A stretch of DNA of 8,281 nt from Cocleimonas sp. (lineage in GTDB: Bacteria; Pseudomonadota; Gammaproteobacteria; Thiotrichales; Thiotrichaceae), in NCBI GenBank assembly GCA_023145485.1, contig JAGLDT010000249.1, positions 1-8,281 on the forward strand, given 5' to 3'. Shown here piece by piece: positions 6,000 through 8,281 of this stretch (the stretch's first letter is position 1; each line of letters begins with the position of its first letter). The notes below the pieces were generated by a model. That model had not been told where the DNA came from. It saw nothing but the letters and a program-made list of their open reading frames with translations, and did no database searches. Both the position numbers and the translations under genes were made by a program.

Positions 6000-6005
6000 A
6001 AGGAG
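6000..6005 (+). promoter_or_regulatory. Strong ribosome-binding site of bufA2
   Basis: AAGGAG lies seven bases before the ATG at 6013. It is the strongest Shine-Dalgarno site in the window, in sharp contrast to bufB, which has almost none. This fixes the precursor start and points to high precursor output. Confidence 0.8.
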
Positions 6006-6012
6006 AGTATGC

Positions 6013-6318
6013 ATGAAAACAGCAAAGAAAATAACGGGCGCTTTATTGGCATCAGCAGCAGCAGGATTAATTTTAGCAGGATGTTCTGGAACAAGTGTAA
6101 AATCAGCAGCTAATGGAGCGAAAGCAACCAAAGTGGGTTTGTTTCAATGCAAAGGTGCTAATAAGTGTAAAGGCACATCATCTTGTAAAACAGCAACTAG
6201 TCAGTGCAAGGGTTTAAACAGCTGTAAAGGTAAAGGCTGGATACCTAATAGTGCATCTAATTGTATAGCTGCTGGTGGTGTTGTTGGCGACCCACTGTTC
6301 AGTGATTCACAGAAGTAA
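6013..6318 (+). CDS. bufA2: Bufferin-type (BufA2-like) RiPP precursor with lipoprotein signal
   Basis: A 101-residue Cys-rich precursor peptide, the likely substrate of the adjacent BufB/BufC enzymes. Residues 1-23 form a positively charged start (KTAKK) and a hydrophobic stretch ending in LAGC, a textbook lipobox with C24 as the lipidation site. Residues 25-45 are a low-complexity Ala/Ser/Lys linker. The core (46-84) has six cysteines at 46, 52, 58, 65, 71 and 84, spaced C-x5-C-x5-C-x6-C-x5-C-x12-C, with four CKG units and the ending CKGKGWIP, the pattern of the BufA2 class. Bufferins are exported RiPPs reported to bind copper, with cysteines turned into thiooxazoles by an MNIO enzyme. Which residues are modified here cannot be read from the sequence. 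The usual class members have a standard Sec signal, so the lipobox is notable. The symbol is by family resemblance plus operon context. Confidence 0.85.
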   Translation: MKTAKKITGALLASAAAGLILAGCSGTSVKSAANGAKATKVGLFQCKGANKCKGTSSCKTATSQCKGLNSCKGKGWIPNSASNCIAAGGVVGDPLFSDSQK

Positions 6319-6343
6319 TGTAAGCAATGCGTTAGATCTGTTA

Positions 6344-6395
6344 CTTGTATTAAGACCTAAAGCCCCTTCCTCTTTGCTTTATGTCTCAATACAAG
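6344..6395 (+). other. Large stem-loop between precursor and modification genes
   Basis: Arms 6344-6363 and 6376-6395 are 20 nt each and pair at 18 of 20 positions, with mismatches at 6352/6387 and 6357/6382. The 12-base loop (6364-6375) is all pyrimidine: CCCTTCCTCTTT. No T-run follows the second arm, so it is not a canonical terminator. Placed 26 bases after the bufA2 stop codon, it could stabilise the 3' end of a short precursor transcript, partly block readthrough, or act as a processing site. It could instead be a miniature palindromic repeat. Confidence 0.6.
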
Positions 6396-6435
6396 CAATA
6401 GCTCACTTTAATTTATCACTTTATTAATTTTTCTA

Positions 6436-6464
6436 TTGATGAAGTCGCGAATACTTTCTAAAAT
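6436..6464 (+). promoter_or_regulatory. Candidate sigma-70 promoter upstream of bufB
   Basis: TTGATG (6436-6441) and TAAAAT (6459-6464) are separated by exactly 17 bases and match the consensus at four and five of six positions. Transcription would start near 6471, leaving a leader of roughly 20 bases before the bufB ATG. In AT-rich DNA such matches arise by chance, but position and spacing are good. Confidence 0.4.
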
Positions 6465-6492
6465 AATTCGTTTAATAAAACAAAAATAAACT

Positions 6493-7350
6493 ATGAAATC
6501 ACCTCCTCTTGGCTTTGGTTTAGGGCTCAGAAAAGAGCATTACCAAGCAATATTGGATACTTCGCCTAACGTTGACTGGTTTGAAGTATTGTCTGAAAAC
6601 TACCTTGTACCTGGCGGTAAACCACTTTATTTTCTTGATGCCATTAATGAACGCTACCCGATGGTTATGCATGGCGTATCGCTATCGATTGGTAACAATG
6701 ACGCACTAAACTTTGATTACCTGCAACAACTTAAAACTTTATCTGAACGAATTAATGCTCATTGGATTTCTGATCATTTATGTTGGTCAGGTTTGGATGG
6801 TGTCAATGCGCATGATTTATTGCCATTACCTTATACTGCTGAAGCAGTAACCCACGTTGCAACACGAATTAAACAGGTTCAGGATTTTTTAGAGCGTCGT
6901 ATTCTTATTGAAAATGTTTCAAGTTATGTCTCTTACACGCAATCTGCAATGACAGAGTGGGAGTTTTTGAGTGCCGTAGCCGAAGAGGCAGACTGTCTCC
7001 TCTTACTTGATGTCAATAATATTTACGTTAGCTCAGTGAACCATGAATTTGATCCGCTAGATTACTTAAACGGTGTACCAAAAGAACGGGTGCAACAACA
7101 TCATCTCGCAGGACATAGTGATTATGGTGATTATATTATTGATACCCACGACCATGATATTGTTGACCCTGTTTGGAATCTATACGCTGAAGCGGTAAAA
7201 CGTTTTGGTCATGTTTCAGCAATGATTGAACGTGATGATAATATTCCTGATTTAAGTGTTTTAATGCAAGAATACCAACAAATGAAGCAAATTTCAGCGG
7301 GTGTCTTAGGCGACGTTTTCACGGGCACTCAGGGAGTTGAAAATGTCTGA
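6493..7350 (+). CDS. bufB: BufB, DUF692/MNIO multinuclear iron-dependent oxidative enzyme
   Basis: A 285-residue TIM-barrel enzyme of the MNIO family (DUF692; relatives MbnB and TglH), which uses a cluster of non-haem irons and oxygen to modify cysteines in peptides. The start MKSPPLGFGLGLRKEHY is typical. Likely iron ligands lie in MHGVSLSIG (H60), SDHLCW (H95), LIENV (E140), LLLDVNNIYVSS (D173, N175, N176), HLAGHS (H204, H208), DTHDHDIVDPVW (D217, H219, H221) and MIERDDNIP (E246). All the expected motifs are present, so the enzyme should be active. Substrate: the BufA2-like peptide 174 bases upstream. Partner: BufC, whose gene overlaps the last eight bases. No Shine-Dalgarno site precedes the ATG, only an A-rich leader (6471-6492), which implies low translation. 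Confidence 0.95.
   Translation: MKSPPLGFGLGLRKEHYQAILDTSPNVDWFEVLSENYLVPGGKPLYFLDAINERYPMVMHGVSLSIGNNDALNFDYLQQLKTLSERINAHWISDHLCWSGLDGVNAHDLLPLPYTAEAVTHVATRIKQVQDFLERRILIENVSSYVSYTQSAMTEWEFLSAVAEEADCLLLLDVNNIYVSSVNHEFDPLDYLNGVPKERVQQHHLAGHSDYGDYIIDTHDHDIVDPVWNLYAEAVKRFGHVSAMIERDDNIPDLSVLMQEYQQMKQISAGVLGDVFTGTQGVENV
7331..7336 (+). promoter_or_regulatory. Ribosome-binding site of bufC inside bufB
   Basis: AGGGAG lies within the last codons of bufB and is six bases from the ATG at 7343. It settles the bufC start, since the in-frame TTG at 7337 abuts the site itself. Confidence 0.75.
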
Positions 7351-8116
7351 GTTACTTGATTTACAACGTAGCATGATGCAATGGTTACTAACCGAAGAGG
7401 GTGATATACAGAGCAAAGTTGTAGGCACTGAAAAAGTCAGCTCTGAAACAAGATTAGCAATCTACGCCAATGCTTATCGCTACCGCTTGATTGATGCTTT
7501 GTCGGATAATTATCCCTCTGTACATACCTTATTGGGTGATGAAAGCTTTTACAATGATGGCGTTCTCTATCTTGCAACCTATCCATCCCGTCATTTTTCC
7601 ATTCGCTATTTTGGCAACCAACTCGAAAAATTCCTAAGCGAACATTATCAAGATACAGCCGTGTTAGCAGAAATGGCTCGTTTTGAATGGGCATTGCGTA
7701 ATAGCTTTGATGCAACCGATAACGTCTCATTAGGACTAGAGGCGTTACAAAAAATATCCCCTGAATCTTGGGCTGAACTAGGGTTTGTTTTACATCCATC
7801 GGTAGCCCGTTTAGATTTAGAATGGAATGTACCACAACTCTGGGCCGCGATTGAAAATGAAACAGGACAAATACCATTTGAACAAGCAGAATATCCCGTT
7901 GCTTGGTTAGTTTGGCGAAAACAACTTAAAACCTATTACCGTTCGTTAGATGTAGATGAAGCTTGGGCATTAGATGCGGTTATGAAAGGTCAACATTTTT
8001 CTGACATTTGCGCAGGTGTTTGTGAATGGGTTGATGAAGCCTATGCCCCAGAACGAGTAGCAGGGTTTATTTCACAGTGGCTAGTAGATGATTTGATCAT
8101 TGAATTGAAGCACTAA
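7343..8116 (+). CDS. bufC: BufC, DUF2063-family partner protein of the MNIO enzyme
   Basis: A 257-residue protein with an N-terminal DUF2063 domain (about residues 1-95), recognisable by LLDLQRSMMQWLL, the ETRLAIYANAYRYRLIDALSDNYPSVHTLLGDESF stretch (about 33-67) and a following Y-PSRHFSIRYFG-like segment (about 79-89). A second domain follows (about 105-257), rich in aromatic residues, with a final WLVDDLIIEL helix. In characterised MNIO systems this partner helps recognise the precursor and activate the enzyme, often through an RRE-like fold. The gene starts eight bases inside bufB and has a good ribosome-binding site, so both enzyme subunits are probably made in a fixed ratio. BufD (a DoxX-like membrane protein of some buf operons) does not follow within the window. 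Confidence 0.92.
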   Translation: MSELLDLQRSMMQWLLTEEGDIQSKVVGTEKVSSETRLAIYANAYRYRLIDALSDNYPSVHTLLGDESFYNDGVLYLATYPSRHFSIRYFGNQLEKFLSEHYQDTAVLAEMARFEWALRNSFDATDNVSLGLEALQKISPESWAELGFVLHPSVARLDLEWNVPQLWAAIENETGQIPFEQAEYPVAWLVWRKQLKTYYRSLDVDEAWALDAVMKGQHFSDICAGVCEWVDEAYAPERVAGFISQWLVDDLIIELKH

Positions 8117-8281
8117 GGCATGAGAATTCAATAAAATCCGAAACTATGGTATCAAATTAGTTGGAAACATCTCCTATTATCAAGTATCTTTTCAGTAGCA
8201 ATTCAAAGTATTCACCCAAAATTGCTCCGCTGCATAAATGAATTATTTCAAGCACAAAAAATTCTCTCTTCTTTAATTGGG
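8117..8281. other. Intergenic end of the window, no supported feature
   Basis: I see no ribosome-binding site with a plausible start, no tRNA-like fold and no clear terminator. A minus-strand frame is open from the right edge (8279) to a stop at 8157-8159 (about 40 codons), but the translation matches no family I know. Confidence 0.5.

Noticed and set aside
7337..7342. TTG at 7337 as the start of bufC (two residues longer)
   Set aside because: It abuts the AGGGAG ribosome-binding site, while ATG 7343 has ideal six-base spacing.
7437..7877. 146-codon minus-strand frame inside bufC
   Set aside because: It lies fully opposite a well-supported gene, with no family resemblance or ribosome-binding site.
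8157..8279. Minus-strand frame open from the right edge, about 40 codons
   Set aside because: No recognisable family, no visible start, and short open frames are common; it could be the end of a real gene beyond the window, but this cannot be supported.
1..8281. CRISPR array, tRNA or rRNA genes
   Set aside because: No regularly spaced direct repeats and no cloverleaf or rRNA-like stretch seen on either strand.

Overview
The window looks like chromosomal DNA from an AT-rich gammaproteobacterium. FabA is full length with its catalytic His/Asp at the enteric positions, SlyD carries a His/Cys-rich tail, and obgE is followed directly by proB. A siroheme-decarboxylase-type gene suggests haem d1 (denitrification) or alternative haem biosynthesis. 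I cannot assign a genus from the sequence alone.

Layout. (1) 1-93: probable right end of an IS200/IS605-type TnpB element, seen as a five-residue reading-frame tail followed by a large imperfect hairpin. (2) 190-651, plus strand: a single NirD/L/G/H (AhbA/B)-type siroheme decarboxylase subunit. (3) Minus strand, read from right to left: a tight slyD-obgE-proB operon (5660 to 2950), then a CAP-domain lipoprotein, fabA, and a class I SAM methyltransferase that ends converging on the nir-type gene. Several stem-loops lie in the gaps between these genes. (4) 5661-8116, plus strand, divergent from slyD: a bufferin-type RiPP locus. It holds a 5'-truncated relic or short paralogue of the precursor, an intact precursor (bufA2-like), a DUF692/MNIO oxidative enzyme (bufB) and its DUF2063 partner (bufC, overlapping bufB by 8 bp). 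(5) 8117-8281: no convincing gene.

How the genes work together. The bufferin locus is the most interesting part. A small Cys-rich precursor is probably modified on cysteines by the iron-dependent MNIO enzyme BufB with BufC as recognition partner, then exported to bind copper. Three things are unusual here. The precursor has a perfect lipobox, so it may be a membrane-anchored lipoprotein bufferin. A decayed or minimal second precursor lies upstream. A 20-nt-arm hairpin plus a candidate promoter separate the precursor from the enzymes, and bufB has almost no ribosome-binding site, which would favour much more precursor than enzyme. Next door, SlyD ends in a His/Cys-rich metal-binding tail, but any functional link is inference. 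The remaining genes are housekeeping: translation and ribosome assembly (obgE), proline synthesis (proB), unsaturated fatty acid synthesis (fabA) and peptidyl-prolyl isomerisation (slyD).
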